DNA of 64,000 bases from Streptomyces sp. NRRL B-1140 (GTDB taxonomy: Bacteria > Actinomycetota > Actinomycetes > Streptomycetales > Streptomycetaceae). Under the pieces are notes generated by a model that was not told the origin of the DNA, searched no databases, and was given only the letters and a program-made list of their open reading frames with translations. The DNA lies in assembly GCF_001280065.1 (NCBI RefSeq), contig NZ_LGEA01000095.1, positions 85,755-149,754 of the forward strand, written 5' to 3'. A program made the position numbers and the translations under genes. Positions 16,678 to 25,699 of the stretch are shown in pieces; the first letter of the stretch is position 1; the number at the start of each line of letters is the position of its first letter.

Positions 16678-17865
16678 ATGCGTTCCACACCTGTGCCCGC
16701 ACCGAGGCGCGGACGGCGCACCGTCCTCGCCGCCGCCGGGCTCGTCGCCGCCCTCGCGCTCACCGCGACCGCCTGTGAGGGTTCCGGGGACTCGGCGAGT
16801 GACCAGCCCGATGCCACCAGCTCCCAGGCCGCCGCGAACGGCGGCGGCAAGGCAAGGATTCCGGCCGATCTCGCGGGCAGGCTCAAGGAGCACGGGATCG
16901 ACGTCGACCGCTGGAAGGACTGGGACAAGGACAAGTGGCTCAGTGACGCCAAGGACTTCGTCAACCCGGTGATCAAGGGCCTCTGGAAGCCGGAGCGGAT
17001 GCAGTCCGCCGACGAGGCCGACAAGAGGGTCACGACGAAGGACGCGTCGGCCGGTCAGGGCGCCGGCGATCCGGATCCCGCACCGGTGCGGGCGCAGGCC
17101 GAGAAGACGCCGTACCACCGCAACGCGGCACCGGTCGGCAAGGTCTTCTTCGACTCCCCCGACGGCCCGGCCGTCTGCTCCGGCACGGTCGTCAAGGACG
17201 TCAACCACCCGGGCAAGTCCAACCTGGTGTGGACGGCGGGCCACTGCGTGCACGCCGGCGGCAACGGCGGCTGGTACCGCAACATCGTGTTCGTCCCGGC
17301 CTACAACGACCGCGGCAGGTCCGAGGCGGAGTTGACCGACGCCGACCCGACGGAGATCGCCCCGTACGGCAACTGGTGGGCGAACTGGGCCTCGACATCG
17401 AACCAGTGGATCCAGGGCGGTTCGGAGAGCGGCGGCGACGGCGCCCCGTACGACTACGCCGTGCTGCACGTGAAGCCGGAGCAGGGCGCCAAGTCCCTGG
17501 AGGAGACGGTCGGCGCCGCGCTGGACGTGGACTTCTCCGCCCCCTCCGCGGCCGAGGCCGCCAAGATGGGCGCATGGGGTTACCCGGCCGCGCCGCCCTA
17601 CAACGGCGAGAAGATGTTCAGGTGCATCGACGTCCCCGGCCGGTTCTCGCTCAGCCCGTCCCTGCCGACGATGTACCGCATCGGCTGCGACATGACCGGC
17701 GGTTCCTCCGGCGGCGGCTGGTTCCGGGTCCTGAACGGCAAGTCGGTGCTGGTCTCCAACACCTCGATCGGCCCGGCCGACAACACCTGGCTGGCGGGTC
17801 CGCAGCTGGGCCGCGACGCCGAAGCGCTCTACCAGAACATGAGCAAGACCTACGGCGGTCAGTGA
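16678..17865 (+). CDS. Secreted lipoprotein, trypsin-like serine peptidase (copy 2)
   Basis: 395 residues, a tandem paralogue of the preceding gene with the same plan: Arg-rich signal, lipobox LTATAC, Ser/Ala-rich linker, helical segment (IPADLAGRLKEHGIDVDRW), then a chymotrypsin-fold domain with WTAGHC (His), PYDYAV (Asp) and TGGSSGGGW (Ser). Conservation is highest in the helical segment and catalytic core and lowest in the linker. Both copies keep the full triad, so both are probably active. A rho-independent-type hairpin follows the stop. Confidence 0.88.
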   Translation: MRSTPVPAPRRGRRTVLAAAGLVAALALTATACEGSGDSASDQPDATSSQAAANGGGKARIPADLAGRLKEHGIDVDRWKDWDKDKWLSDAKDFVNPVIKGLWKPERMQSADEADKRVTTKDASAGQGAGDPDPAPVRAQAEKTPYHRNAAPVGKVFFDSPDGPAVCSGTVVKDVNHPGKSNLVWTAGHCVHAGGNGGWYRNIVFVPAYNDRGRSEAELTDADPTEIAPYGNWWANWASTSNQWIQGGSESGGDGAPYDYAVLHVKPEQGAKSLEETVGAALDVDFSAPSAAEAAKMGAWGYPAAPPYNGEKMFRCIDVPGRFSLSPSLPTMYRIGCDMTGGSSGGGWFRVLNGKSVLVSNTSIGPADNTWLAGPQLGRDAEALYQNMSKTYGGQ

Positions 17866-17878
17866 TCCGTGCATGCTG

Positions 17879-17911
17879 AAGGCCCGCCCCCTGAGACAGG
17901 GGGCAGGCCTT
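17879..17911. terminator. Hairpin terminator after protease copy 2 / hflX
   Basis: AAGGCC...CCCCCT pairs with AGGGGG...GGCCTT around a GAGAC loop, with one 2-nt internal mismatch. It is located between the convergent protease and hflX genes. Confidence 0.7.
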
Positions 17912-17985
17912 CTCGCGTGGCCTTCTCGGCGGCCCTTCTCGTGCGGGCTACTCGAGTTCAGGCGAGGCGCGCCCTCAGGTGTGAC

Positions 17986-19479
17986 TCAGAGCGCCGGTGC
18001 CGGAGCGTACGGCGTGAGCTCCGCCGCCAGTTCCTCGTGGACCCGCACCTTGAGCAGGGTGCCCTCCGCGGTGTGCTCCTCGGAGATCACCTCGCCCTCG
18101 TCGTGCGCACGGGCGACCAGCTTGCCGTGCGTGTACGGCACGAGCGCCTCGACCTCGACCGACGGGCGCGGCAGCTCGTTGTCGATGAGCGCGAGCAGTT
18201 CCTCGATGCCCTGACCGGTGCGGGCCGAGACCGCGATGGACCGCTTCTCGACACGCAGCAGCCGCTGGAGTGTCAGCGGGTCGGCCGCGTCCGCCTTGTT
18301 GATCACGACGATCTCGGGCACGTCGGTGGCGCCGACGTCCCGGACCACCTCGCGCACGGCGGCCAGCTGCTCCTCCGGGAACGGGTGCGCACCGTCGACC
18401 ACGTGCAGGATCAGGTCGGACTCGCCGACCTCCTCCATCGTGGAGCGGAACGCCTCGACCAGGTGGTGGGGCAGGTGGCGCACGAACCCGACCGTGTCGG
18501 CCAGCGTGTACAGCCGTCCGCTCGGCGTCTCGGCCCGGCGCACGGTCGGGTCGAGGGTCGCGAACAGGGCGTTCTCGACCAGCACGCCCGCGCCCGTGAG
18601 GCGGTTGAGCAGCGAGGACTTGCCGGCGTTGGTGTAGCCCGCGATGGCCACGGACGGCACCTTGTGACGCTTGCGCTCCTGGCGCTTGATCTCGCGCCCG
18701 GTCTTCATCTCCGCGATCTCCCGGCGCATCTTCGCCATCTTCTCGCGGATCCGGCGCCGGTCCGTCTCGATCTTGGTCTCACCGGGACCACGGGTGGCGA
18801 GGCCGCCGCCCTTGCCGCCGCCCATCTGCCGGGACAGCGACTGACCCCAGCCGCGCAGTCGCGGCAGCATGTACTGCATCTGTGCGAGGGCGACCTGCGC
18901 CTTGCCCTCTCGGGACTTGGCGTGCTGGGCGAAGATGTCCAGGATCAGGGCTGTGCGGTCGATGACCTTGACCTTGACGACGTCCTCGAGGTGGATCAGC
19001 TGGCCCGGGCTGAGCTCACCGTCGCAGATGACGGTGTCCGCGCCCGTCTCGACGACGATGTCGCGCAGTTCCTCGGCCTTTCCGGAGCCGATGTAGGTGG
19101 CCGCGTCGGGCTTGTCGCGGCGCTGGGTCACTCCGTCGAGCACCAGCGCGCCGGCCGTCTCGGCGAGGGCGGCGAGCTCCGCGAGGGAGTTCTCCGCGTC
19201 CTGCACGGTTCCCGAGGTCCAGACGCCGACGAGGACGACCCGCTCCAGGCGGAGCTGGCGGTACTCGACCTCGGTGACGTCCTCGAGTTCGGTGGAGAGG
19301 CCCGCCACACGGCGCAGAGCCGCGCGGTCGGAGCGGTCGAACTGGTCGCCGTCCCGCTCTCCGTCGATCTCGTGGCTCCAGGCGACGTCCTCTTCCATCA
19401 GGGCATCGGCCCGAAGACCCTCGGGGTGGCTGTGCGCGAAGCGCTGGGAGTCCTGGGAAAAGGAAGAAGAGGAGGTCAT
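17986..19479 (-). CDS. hflX: GTPase HflX
   Basis: 497 residues. The N-terminal HflX domain (VLVGVWTSGTVQDAENSLAEL; TYIGSGKAEELRD) is followed by a basic coiled region containing GGGKGGGLATRGPGETKIETDRR and then the G domain: P-loop GYTNAGKSSLLN, DTVGFVRHLPHHL and NKAD. HflX binds the 50S subunit and splits stalled or stressed ribosomes. The N-terminal extension relative to E. coli is usual in actinomycetes. It appears monocistronic with a shared terminator downstream. Confidence 0.96.
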   Translation of the reverse strand: MTSSSSFSQDSQRFAHSHPEGLRADALMEEDVAWSHEIDGERDGDQFDRSDRAALRRVAGLSTELEDVTEVEYRQLRLERVVLVGVWTSGTVQDAENSLAELAALAETAGALVLDGVTQRRDKPDAATYIGSGKAEELRDIVVETGADTVICDGELSPGQLIHLEDVVKVKVIDRTALILDIFAQHAKSREGKAQVALAQMQYMLPRLRGWGQSLSRQMGGGKGGGLATRGPGETKIETDRRRIREKMAKMRREIAEMKTGREIKRQERKRHKVPSVAIAGYTNAGKSSLLNRLTGAGVLVENALFATLDPTVRRAETPSGRLYTLADTVGFVRHLPHHLVEAFRSTMEEVGESDLILHVVDGAHPFPEEQLAAVREVVRDVGATDVPEIVVINKADAADPLTLQRLLRVEKRSIAVSARTGQGIEELLALIDNELPRPSVEVEALVPYTHGKLVARAHDEGEVISEEHTAEGTLLKVRVHEELAAELTPYAPAPAL

Positions 19480-19686
19480 TGGATCCTTACGTTGGTGGGA
19501 AACCGTTCACAGTCTGCAACGCACGGGCGGTCCGGGAGATTCCCGGGGCCTCGCGCCGCGCCGACCTGAAGATGGTCGCACGGCACGGGGCGTCTCGTCA
19601 CCGTGTTATCGGACGGCTGTCTTCGCCGGCCCGGCCCGCTTCCCAGGGCCCGATCCAGCGGGCCTGCGGCCTCGCCGGGGCCCGCT

Positions 19687-21198
19687 TCAGGCGGTCCTCG
19701 GCTCCGCGGGGGTCCGCGATGTCGCGGGTGCCGCCGGCTTCCAGTCCGGGTGGCCCGGCATCGGCGGGGTCTTCTCGCCGTACAGCCAGCCCCGGAAGAA
19801 GCCGTTCAAATCGCGCCCGGAGATCTCGGTGGCGAGCCGGACGAAATCGTCCGTCGTGGCCGTGCTGTCCTGGTGACGCTCGACCCAGGCGCGTTCCAGG
19901 CGTTCGAAGGCCGGTCGGCCGATCTCCTGGCGCAGGGCGTACAGGATCAGCGCCGCCCCGTCGTAGACGTTGGGGCGGAAGATGTCGGTCTTACGGTCGG
20001 CGTCGGGCGCCTTGGGCGCGGCGGGGGGTCCGCCGGTGGCACGCCAGCGGTCGGAGGAACCGTAGGCGGTCTTCATCCGGTCCCGCATCGGCTTGCCTGC
20101 CTGTTCCTCGGCGTACAGCGCCTCGTACCAGGTGGCGTGCCCTTCGTTGAGCCACAGGTCGGACCAGGTGCGGGGGCTGACGCTGTTGCCGAACCACTGG
20201 TGGGCCAGCTCATGGACCATGATCGACTCGACGTACCACGAGGGGTGGACGCGGTCGGTGAACAGTTCCCGCTCGAAGAGCGAGAGCGTCTGGGTCTCGA
20301 GTTCGAAGCCGGTGGAGGCGTCGGCCATCAGCAGGCCGTACGTCTCGAAGGGGTAGCGGCCGACCTTGTTCTCCATCCAGGTGATCTGGCCGGGGGTCTT
20401 CTCCAGCCAGGGCTCGAGCGCCTTGCGGTGCTGCGTCGGGACGACGTCCCGTACGGGAAGCCCGTGGGGGCCGGTGCGGTGCAGCACGGTGGAGCGGCCG
20501 ATGGAGATCTGGGCGAGTTCCGTGGCCATGGGGTGCCGGGTGCGGTAGGTCCACGTCGTCGTCCCGCGGGACTTCTCCGTTCCGGCGGCCAGACCGTTGG
20601 CGACGGCCGTGTGCCCGTCGGGTGCCGTCACCCGGATGGTGAACATCGCCTTGTCGGAGGGGTGGTCGTTGCACGGGAACACCAGGTGCGCGGCGTCGGC
20701 CTGGTTGGCCATGGCGAGGCCGTCCGCGGTGCGTACCCAGCCGCCCTCGCGGCCCTCGGCGGGCACGGGATCACTGGTGTGCCGCACGGTGATCCGCATC
20801 CATCTGCCGTCCGGCACCGGCTTCTCGGGCGTGATCACCAGGTCTTCGCCGGCGGTCTGGAACTCCGCCGGGTCGCCGTCGACCTCGACCGACTGGACCG
20901 TGCCGTGGGCGAAGTCCAGGTTGACGCGGTCCAGGTCGGCGGTCGTCCAGGCGTCGATGGTCGTGACGGCCCCGAGCGGCCGGCTGTTGCTGCCCGGGTA
21001 GGTGAAGGAGAGGTCGTACGACGCCACGTCGTAGCCCGGGTTGCCGAGGTACGGGAAGAGCCGGTCACCGACTCCGAGAGGGACGGCCGGGGCGGTCGCG
21101 GCGACGAGGCAGACGGAGACGGCCGACGTGAGCAGGGCGGCTGCGGTCCGACGCCGCCGGGCGGTGTCGGAGCCCGGGCTGTGGGGGGTCAGGAGCAT
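19687..21198 (-). CDS. Secreted M1 family metallopeptidase
   Basis: 503 residues. A Sec-type signal (RRRRTAAALLTSAVSVCLVAATAPAVPLG) ends near residue 40. The catalytic region is VHELAHQWFGNS...WLNEGHATWYEALY, i.e. HExxH-x18-E zinc ligation as in aminopeptidase N and leukotriene A4 hydrolase. The N-terminal beta domain (YDVASYDLSFTYPG...) is present but the long C-terminal HEAT domain of aminopeptidase N is absent, as in other short secreted streptomycete M1 enzymes. No GAMEN motif is obvious; the matching position reads TGFELETQ. Probably an exported aminopeptidase. Confidence 0.9.
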   Translation of the reverse strand: MLLTPHSPGSDTARRRRTAAALLTSAVSVCLVAATAPAVPLGVGDRLFPYLGNPGYDVASYDLSFTYPGSNSRPLGAVTTIDAWTTADLDRVNLDFAHGTVQSVEVDGDPAEFQTAGEDLVITPEKPVPDGRWMRITVRHTSDPVPAEGREGGWVRTADGLAMANQADAAHLVFPCNDHPSDKAMFTIRVTAPDGHTAVANGLAAGTEKSRGTTTWTYRTRHPMATELAQISIGRSTVLHRTGPHGLPVRDVVPTQHRKALEPWLEKTPGQITWMENKVGRYPFETYGLLMADASTGFELETQTLSLFERELFTDRVHPSWYVESIMVHELAHQWFGNSVSPRTWSDLWLNEGHATWYEALYAEEQAGKPMRDRMKTAYGSSDRWRATGGPPAAPKAPDADRKTDIFRPNVYDGAALILYALRQEIGRPAFERLERAWVERHQDSTATTDDFVRLATEISGRDLNGFFRGWLYGEKTPPMPGHPDWKPAAPATSRTPAEPRTA

Positions 21199-21628
21199 GG
21201 CCCATGGCTATCAGCGCGCGGGGGAACGTCGCGGACGGCGCGCTTCCGCCCCACCCGAACCGGGGATCAGGGCATGCGCCGGGTGCTCTGCCCGCACCGC
21301 CCCGGCCGGTCGGGTATGTAGGTGCGCGCCCGCGCCGGGTGCCGCCCCGGCGGTTCAGCGGTTGGGCGGTTCCTTCAGCGGGTCGGCGCGGCTGGACGCG
21401 ATGACCGTCCGCACACCGGTCGGCGCCAGGGCCTGGGCCGCGAGACCCCATGCCGTCCCGGCCTCCCGGGCAGGCCGTCGCAGGTCGGCCCCGGCTCCAC
21501 ACACGAGATCGGCACCACGATGCCCGATGTCAGGACGGCCCGGCTCGGGGCGGCCCTGACCGGGGACGTCGACGGCGCCTGGCCGACGGTCCCCCCTTCC
21601 AGGAGGCCGTTCACCGGCAGCGACCGTG
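21199..21628. other. 430-bp region without a supported gene
   Basis: This stretch lies upstream of the M1 peptidase and downstream of rshA. Short frames are open on both strands, but codon bias is erratic and no start has a convincing ribosome site. A plus-strand frame reads RLGAALTGDVDGAWPTVP near 21530-21600, faintly reminiscent of small DUF5994-like proteins, so a decayed gene is possible but unproven. Confidence 0.3.
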
Positions 21629-23806
21629 TCAATCGCCCTGCGGTTGCGGCTGTGCCCTGCTGACGTCGTACACCCCGGCCACGTCGCGCATCGCGCGCAT
21701 CAGGCCGGGCAGATGGCCGGCGTCGGGGAGCTGCACGGTGTAGGTGTGCCGTACCTGCTGCTGCGTGGGAGGCTCGACGGTCGCGGAGACGATCTCGGCC
21801 CCCTCGGAGGCCATGGCCTCGGTGAGGTCGGCCAGCAGATGCGGACGGACGAACGATTCGGCGACCAGCGTGACTCTGCACTCGGCGGCCTCTCCCCAGC
21901 GCACGCCGACCTCCGCACGCCCCCCGTCCTTCATGCGCGCTACCGCGGCGCACCCCGCACGGTGCACGGTGACCGCTCCCCCGCGTACGGCGAAGCCGGT
22001 GATCTCGTCGGGCGGTACGGGCGTACAGCAGCGGGCGAGCCGTACGGCCGCGCCGGGCAGGTCGGCGAGGACGTGGCCGGTGGCGGAGCGGCCTGCGGGC
22101 TGGTCGGGCGCCGCCTCCGGCTCGGGTACGTCGGACGGCCGGACGCCGGTCCGGTTCTCCGCGAGACGTGCCTCGCTCTGCTGCTGGGACTCCGCCTGCG
22201 CCGGATGGGCGGTCAGCCACCGCTGGATGGCGATCCGGGCCGCGGGGGTGTGCGCGTGATCCAACCACTCCCGCGAGGGCTCCGACGCCGGGTCCTGGCC
22301 CATGAGGAGCTGAACGGTGTCGCCGTCCTTGAGCACGGTGCTCAGCGTCGCCAGGCGGCCGTTCACCCGGGCCCCGATGCAGGCGTGCGCGTCCTCACCG
22401 TACTGCGCGTACGCCGCGTCCACGCAGGTCGCGCCCTCGGGCAGGCCGAGGGTGCCGCCGTCGGGGCGGAAGACGGTGATCTCGCGGTCCTGGGCGAGGT
22501 CCTCGCGCAGGGTCGACCAGAAGTGGTCGGGGTCGGGCGCCGCCTCCTGCCAGTCGAGGAGCCTGGAGAGCCAGCCGGGACGGGTGGGGTCGACGCGCTC
22601 GCCGTCGGCCGGGTCGTCGGGGGCCGGTGCGTACGGGTTGCCGAGGGCGACGACGCCGGCCTCGGCGACCTTGTGCATCTGGTGCGTGCGGATGAGGACC
22701 TCGACGACCTGGCCGTCCTCACGCGCCACGGCCGTGTGCAGCGACTGGTAGAGGTTGAACTTCGGTACCGCGATGAAGTCCTTGAACTCCGAGACCACCG
22801 GCTTCATACAGGTGTGCAGTTCGCCCAGGACGGCGTAGCAGTCGGCGTCCTCGTTCACCAGGACCAGGACGCGGCCGAAGTCGGAGCCGCGGAGCCGCCC
22901 GCGTTTGCGGGAGACGCGGTGCACCGAGACGAAGTGGCGCGGGCGGATGAGGACTTCGGCGGGGATGTCCGCCTCGCGCAGCACCCCCCGCACCTCGTCG
23001 GCGACCTCGGCGAGCGGGTCGTCCGCGCGGGCCGCGTTGCGGACGATCAACTCCCGGGTGTGCGCGTATTCCTCGGGGTGCAGGATCGCGAAGACCAGGT
23101 CTTCCAGTTCGGTCTTGAGCGCCTGGACGCCGAGCCGTTCGGCGAGCGGGATGAGCACGTCACGTGTCACCTTGGCGATGCGCTCCTGTTTCTCGGGGCG
23201 CATGACGCCGAGGGTGCGCATGTTGTGCAGCCGGTCGGCGAGTTTGATCGACATGACGCGGACGTCGTTGCCGGTGGCCACGAGCATCTTGCGGAAGGTC
23301 TCGGGCTCGGCGGCGGCGCCGTAGTCGACCTTCTCGAGTTTGGTGACGCCGTCGACGAGGTAGCGGACCTCCTCACCGAACTGGTCGCGGACCTGCTCGA
23401 GCGTCACGTCCGTGTCCTCGACCGTGTCGTGCAGCAGTGACGCGGTCAACGTGGTGGTCTCGGCGCCGAGTTCGGCGAGGATCAGGGTCACGGCGAGGGG
23501 GTGGGTGATGTACGGCTCGCCGCTCTTGCGCATCTGGCCGCGGTGCGAGGACTCGGCCAGGATGTAGGCGTGGCGCAGGGGCTCGAGGTCCGCTTCGGGG
23601 TGGCGGGCGCGATGGGCCTCGACGACATGGCTGATGGCGTCGGGCAGCCGGCCCCGGGCGGCCGGGCCGAGCAGGGCCGCGCGCCCCAGGCGGCGCAGGT
23701 CGATCCGGGGGCGGGCCTTTCTGCGGGTGGCTGTCGGCGTCACCGCTCCCGACACCGCGCCCGGCATCTGGCCTGGGGTCACGGAATTCGTGGCCTCCGC
23801 ACTCAT
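21629..23806 (-). CDS. rshA: RelA/SpoT-family (p)ppGpp synthetase/hydrolase, RshA type
   Basis: 725 residues from ATG 23806, preceded by GGAGG; an upstream in-frame TTG is less likely. The HD hydrolase domain is intact (SHRGQMRKSGEPYITHPLAV, SLLHDTVEDTDVT). A synthetase-like domain follows (FKDFIAVPKFNLYQSLHTAV), then TGS (ITVFRPDGGTLGLPEGATC) and a C-terminal ACT domain. In S. coelicolor the paralogue rshA sits next to dapF/miaA while the main relA lies elsewhere, which is why I use rshA. The synthetase domain is more divergent than the hydrolase domain (DFGRVLVLV for the usual DLxAVRxxV), so the activity balance needs testing. Confidence 0.88.
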   Translation of the reverse strand: MSAEATNSVTPGQMPGAVSGAVTPTATRRKARPRIDLRRLGRAALLGPAARGRLPDAISHVVEAHRARHPEADLEPLRHAYILAESSHRGQMRKSGEPYITHPLAVTLILAELGAETTTLTASLLHDTVEDTDVTLEQVRDQFGEEVRYLVDGVTKLEKVDYGAAAEPETFRKMLVATGNDVRVMSIKLADRLHNMRTLGVMRPEKQERIAKVTRDVLIPLAERLGVQALKTELEDLVFAILHPEEYAHTRELIVRNAARADDPLAEVADEVRGVLREADIPAEVLIRPRHFVSVHRVSRKRGRLRGSDFGRVLVLVNEDADCYAVLGELHTCMKPVVSEFKDFIAVPKFNLYQSLHTAVAREDGQVVEVLIRTHQMHKVAEAGVVALGNPYAPAPDDPADGERVDPTRPGWLSRLLDWQEAAPDPDHFWSTLREDLAQDREITVFRPDGGTLGLPEGATCVDAAYAQYGEDAHACIGARVNGRLATLSTVLKDGDTVQLLMGQDPASEPSREWLDHAHTPAARIAIQRWLTAHPAQAESQQQSEARLAENRTGVRPSDVPEPEAAPDQPAGRSATGHVLADLPGAAVRLARCCTPVPPDEITGFAVRGGAVTVHRAGCAAVARMKDGGRAEVGVRWGEAAECRVTLVAESFVRPHLLADLTEAMASEGAEIVSATVEPPTQQQVRHTYTVQLPDAGHLPGLMRAMRDVAGVYDVSRAQPQPQGD

Positions 23807-24102
23807 GGGCACCTCCGGCTGCGTCAACCGGCGGACGGGCGCCCCCGAGCGGACATGGCTCAGGGGGCGGCTTCGGTCCCCCGTCCGGGCCGGTGCTTGA
23901 TGCTACCGAGCCCACCACGCCCGACCGACCGCCTCTCGCCGAGCGTGAAACTGATCACCCATTCGAGGGACGAATGTGAGGTTTGTACCCCTGTACTGAG
24001 CGGGCTCCGTGATGCGGATCTCGCCAAGTGGCCGAATATCAACGGCGATTTCGGATCGCCGGCCGAAGGCGCCCGGGTGGTATCAGGACATCGGCCCCGG
24101 GC

Positions 24103-24975
24103 TCACACGGACGTCGCCGTCTCCAGCCAGTCCGTGTCGATCTCGCCCTCGGCCACGATCACGGCCGGGCCGGTCATCTCGATCTCGCCGTCGGGCCGCT
24201 CGGTGATGACCAGCGTGCCGCCGGGGACGTCGACGGTGTAGGTCACGGGGGCGCCGGTGGCCTTCGGGTCGGCGCCGTCGCGGCGGGCGGCGGCCACGGC
24301 GACGGCGCACGCGCCCGTGCCGCACGAGCGGGTCTCACCGGAGCCGCGCTCGTGCACCCGCAGCGCCACGTGCCCGGGACCGCGGTCGACCACGAACTCG
24401 ACGTTCACGCCGTCCGGGTATGCGGTCGCCGGGCTGAAGGGCGGCGGGGAGAGCAGGTCACCGGCGTGCGCCAAATCGTCCACGAAGGCGACCGCGTGCG
24501 GGTTGCCCATGTTGACGTTGCGCGCGGGCCAGCTGCGCTCGCCGACGCTCACCGTGACCTCACCCTCGGGGAGCACCGCGCGGCCCATGCCGACGGTCAC
24601 GTCACCGTCCTTGGCGATGTGCACGGTCTTCACGCCCCCGCGCGTGGCGACCGCGAGGTCCCCCTCGGTCACGTGACCGGCGCGCTGGAGGTAGCGCGCG
24701 AACACCCGCACGCCGTTGCCGCACATCTCCGCGACCGAACCGTCGCCGTTGCGGTAGTCCATGAACCACTCCGCCTCGGCCGCCATACCCGTCGCCTCCG
24801 GGTGCGCGGCGGACCGCACCACGTGCAGCAGCCCGTCACCGCCGATGCCCGCGCGCCGGTCGCACAGCGCTGCGACGGCGGCCGGGGACAGGTCGATGGT
24901 GTTCTCGGGGTCCGGGACGATCACGAAGTCGTTCTCGGTCCCGTGTCCCTTGAGGAAGGCGATCCGCGTGCTCAT
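24103..24975 (-). CDS. dapF: Diaminopimelate epimerase
   Basis: 290 residues, MSTRIAFLKGHGTENDFVIV. It interconverts LL- and meso-diaminopimelate for lysine and peptidoglycan synthesis. The two catalytic cysteines are visible in GSVAEMCGNGVRVFARYL and GETRSCGTGACAVAVAA, with the substrate-binding NMGNPHAV motif between. Length is typical. It lies in the conserved actinobacterial miaB-miaA-dapF run, separated from the next same-strand membrane-protein gene by ~70 bp. Confidence 0.96.
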   Translation of the reverse strand: MSTRIAFLKGHGTENDFVIVPDPENTIDLSPAAVAALCDRRAGIGGDGLLHVVRSAAHPEATGMAAEAEWFMDYRNGDGSVAEMCGNGVRVFARYLQRAGHVTEGDLAVATRGGVKTVHIAKDGDVTVGMGRAVLPEGEVTVSVGERSWPARNVNMGNPHAVAFVDDLAHAGDLLSPPPFSPATAYPDGVNVEFVVDRGPGHVALRVHERGSGETRSCGTGACAVAVAAARRDGADPKATGAPVTYTVDVPGGTLVITERPDGEIEMTGPAVIVAEGEIDTDWLETATSV

Positions 24976-25048
24976 GCCTCGATCGTAAGCGGTGCCTGCC
25001 ACAACGCCTCGGCGTGCCGGTGGCAGCGCTCCGGCCGCCCCGCGGGGG

Positions 25049-25591
25049 TCAGCGCAGCCGCGCCACACGCCACACGGCGAGGACCACCACGACGGCCACG
25101 ACCAGGGCGTAGGCGAGGACGACCCGCCAGTCGGGTCTGCGGCCGGAGCCGCGGGCCGGCAGGCCCGGCCAGGTGTAGCCGACGCGGCGGGCGGCCATCA
25201 TGCCCCACCCGGCCGCGCACGAGCAGATCAGCAGGCCCAGCATGGCGATGACGGCCCCGCTGTCGCCGAAGTCGAAGGCGAGGGGGAAGGCGAACATCAA
25301 GGAGCCGAGTGCCGCGAGGCTCACGATGGGAGCCAGCTGCCAGATCCGGAGCCGACGCTGCGGGCGCAGCTCGACCTCGACCTCGTCGGCGAACATCTCG
25401 CCCGGCTCGGGACCGTCGTCCGTCACACCCTGTGTCTCGTCGGGCCCGTCGGAGCTGAGGTGCTCCGCCTCCTGATCCGGTGCGTCCGGCTCCGCTACGT
25501 TCTGCTCCGACGCGTCCCCGCGCCCCGTCCCATCCCGCTCGGCGGTGATGTGATCGGTGCTTCGTGCGGTGTCGCGAGGGCCGGCCTCCAT
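25049..25591 (-). CDS. Conserved actinobacterial membrane protein of unknown function
   Basis: 180 residues from ATG 25591 with GGGAGGG upstream. The first ~80 residues are hydrophilic and acidic (EQNVAEPDAPDQEAEHL), followed by about three transmembrane segments: WQLAPIVSLAALGSLMFAF, AVIAMLGLLICSCAAGWGMMAA and VLAYALVVAVVVVLAVW. No catalytic motif is visible. It lies between miaA and dapF on the same strand and is probably cotranscribed with them; the location suggests a cell-envelope role, but that is a guess. Confidence 0.75.
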   Translation of the reverse strand: MEAGPRDTARSTDHITAERDGTGRGDASEQNVAEPDAPDQEAEHLSSDGPDETQGVTDDGPEPGEMFADEVEVELRPQRRLRIWQLAPIVSLAALGSLMFAFPLAFDFGDSGAVIAMLGLLICSCAAGWGMMAARRVGYTWPGLPARGSGRRPDWRVVLAYALVVAVVVVLAVWRVARLR

Positions 25592-25699
25592 CGCCACGCG
25601 CCCTCCCAACTAGGACTCAGCTCGGTCGATCGAAGCTCGATGATGGCACGCCGCCGAAGCACCGGATGACGGCCTGGGCGTCCCGATGCCATGACGTGA

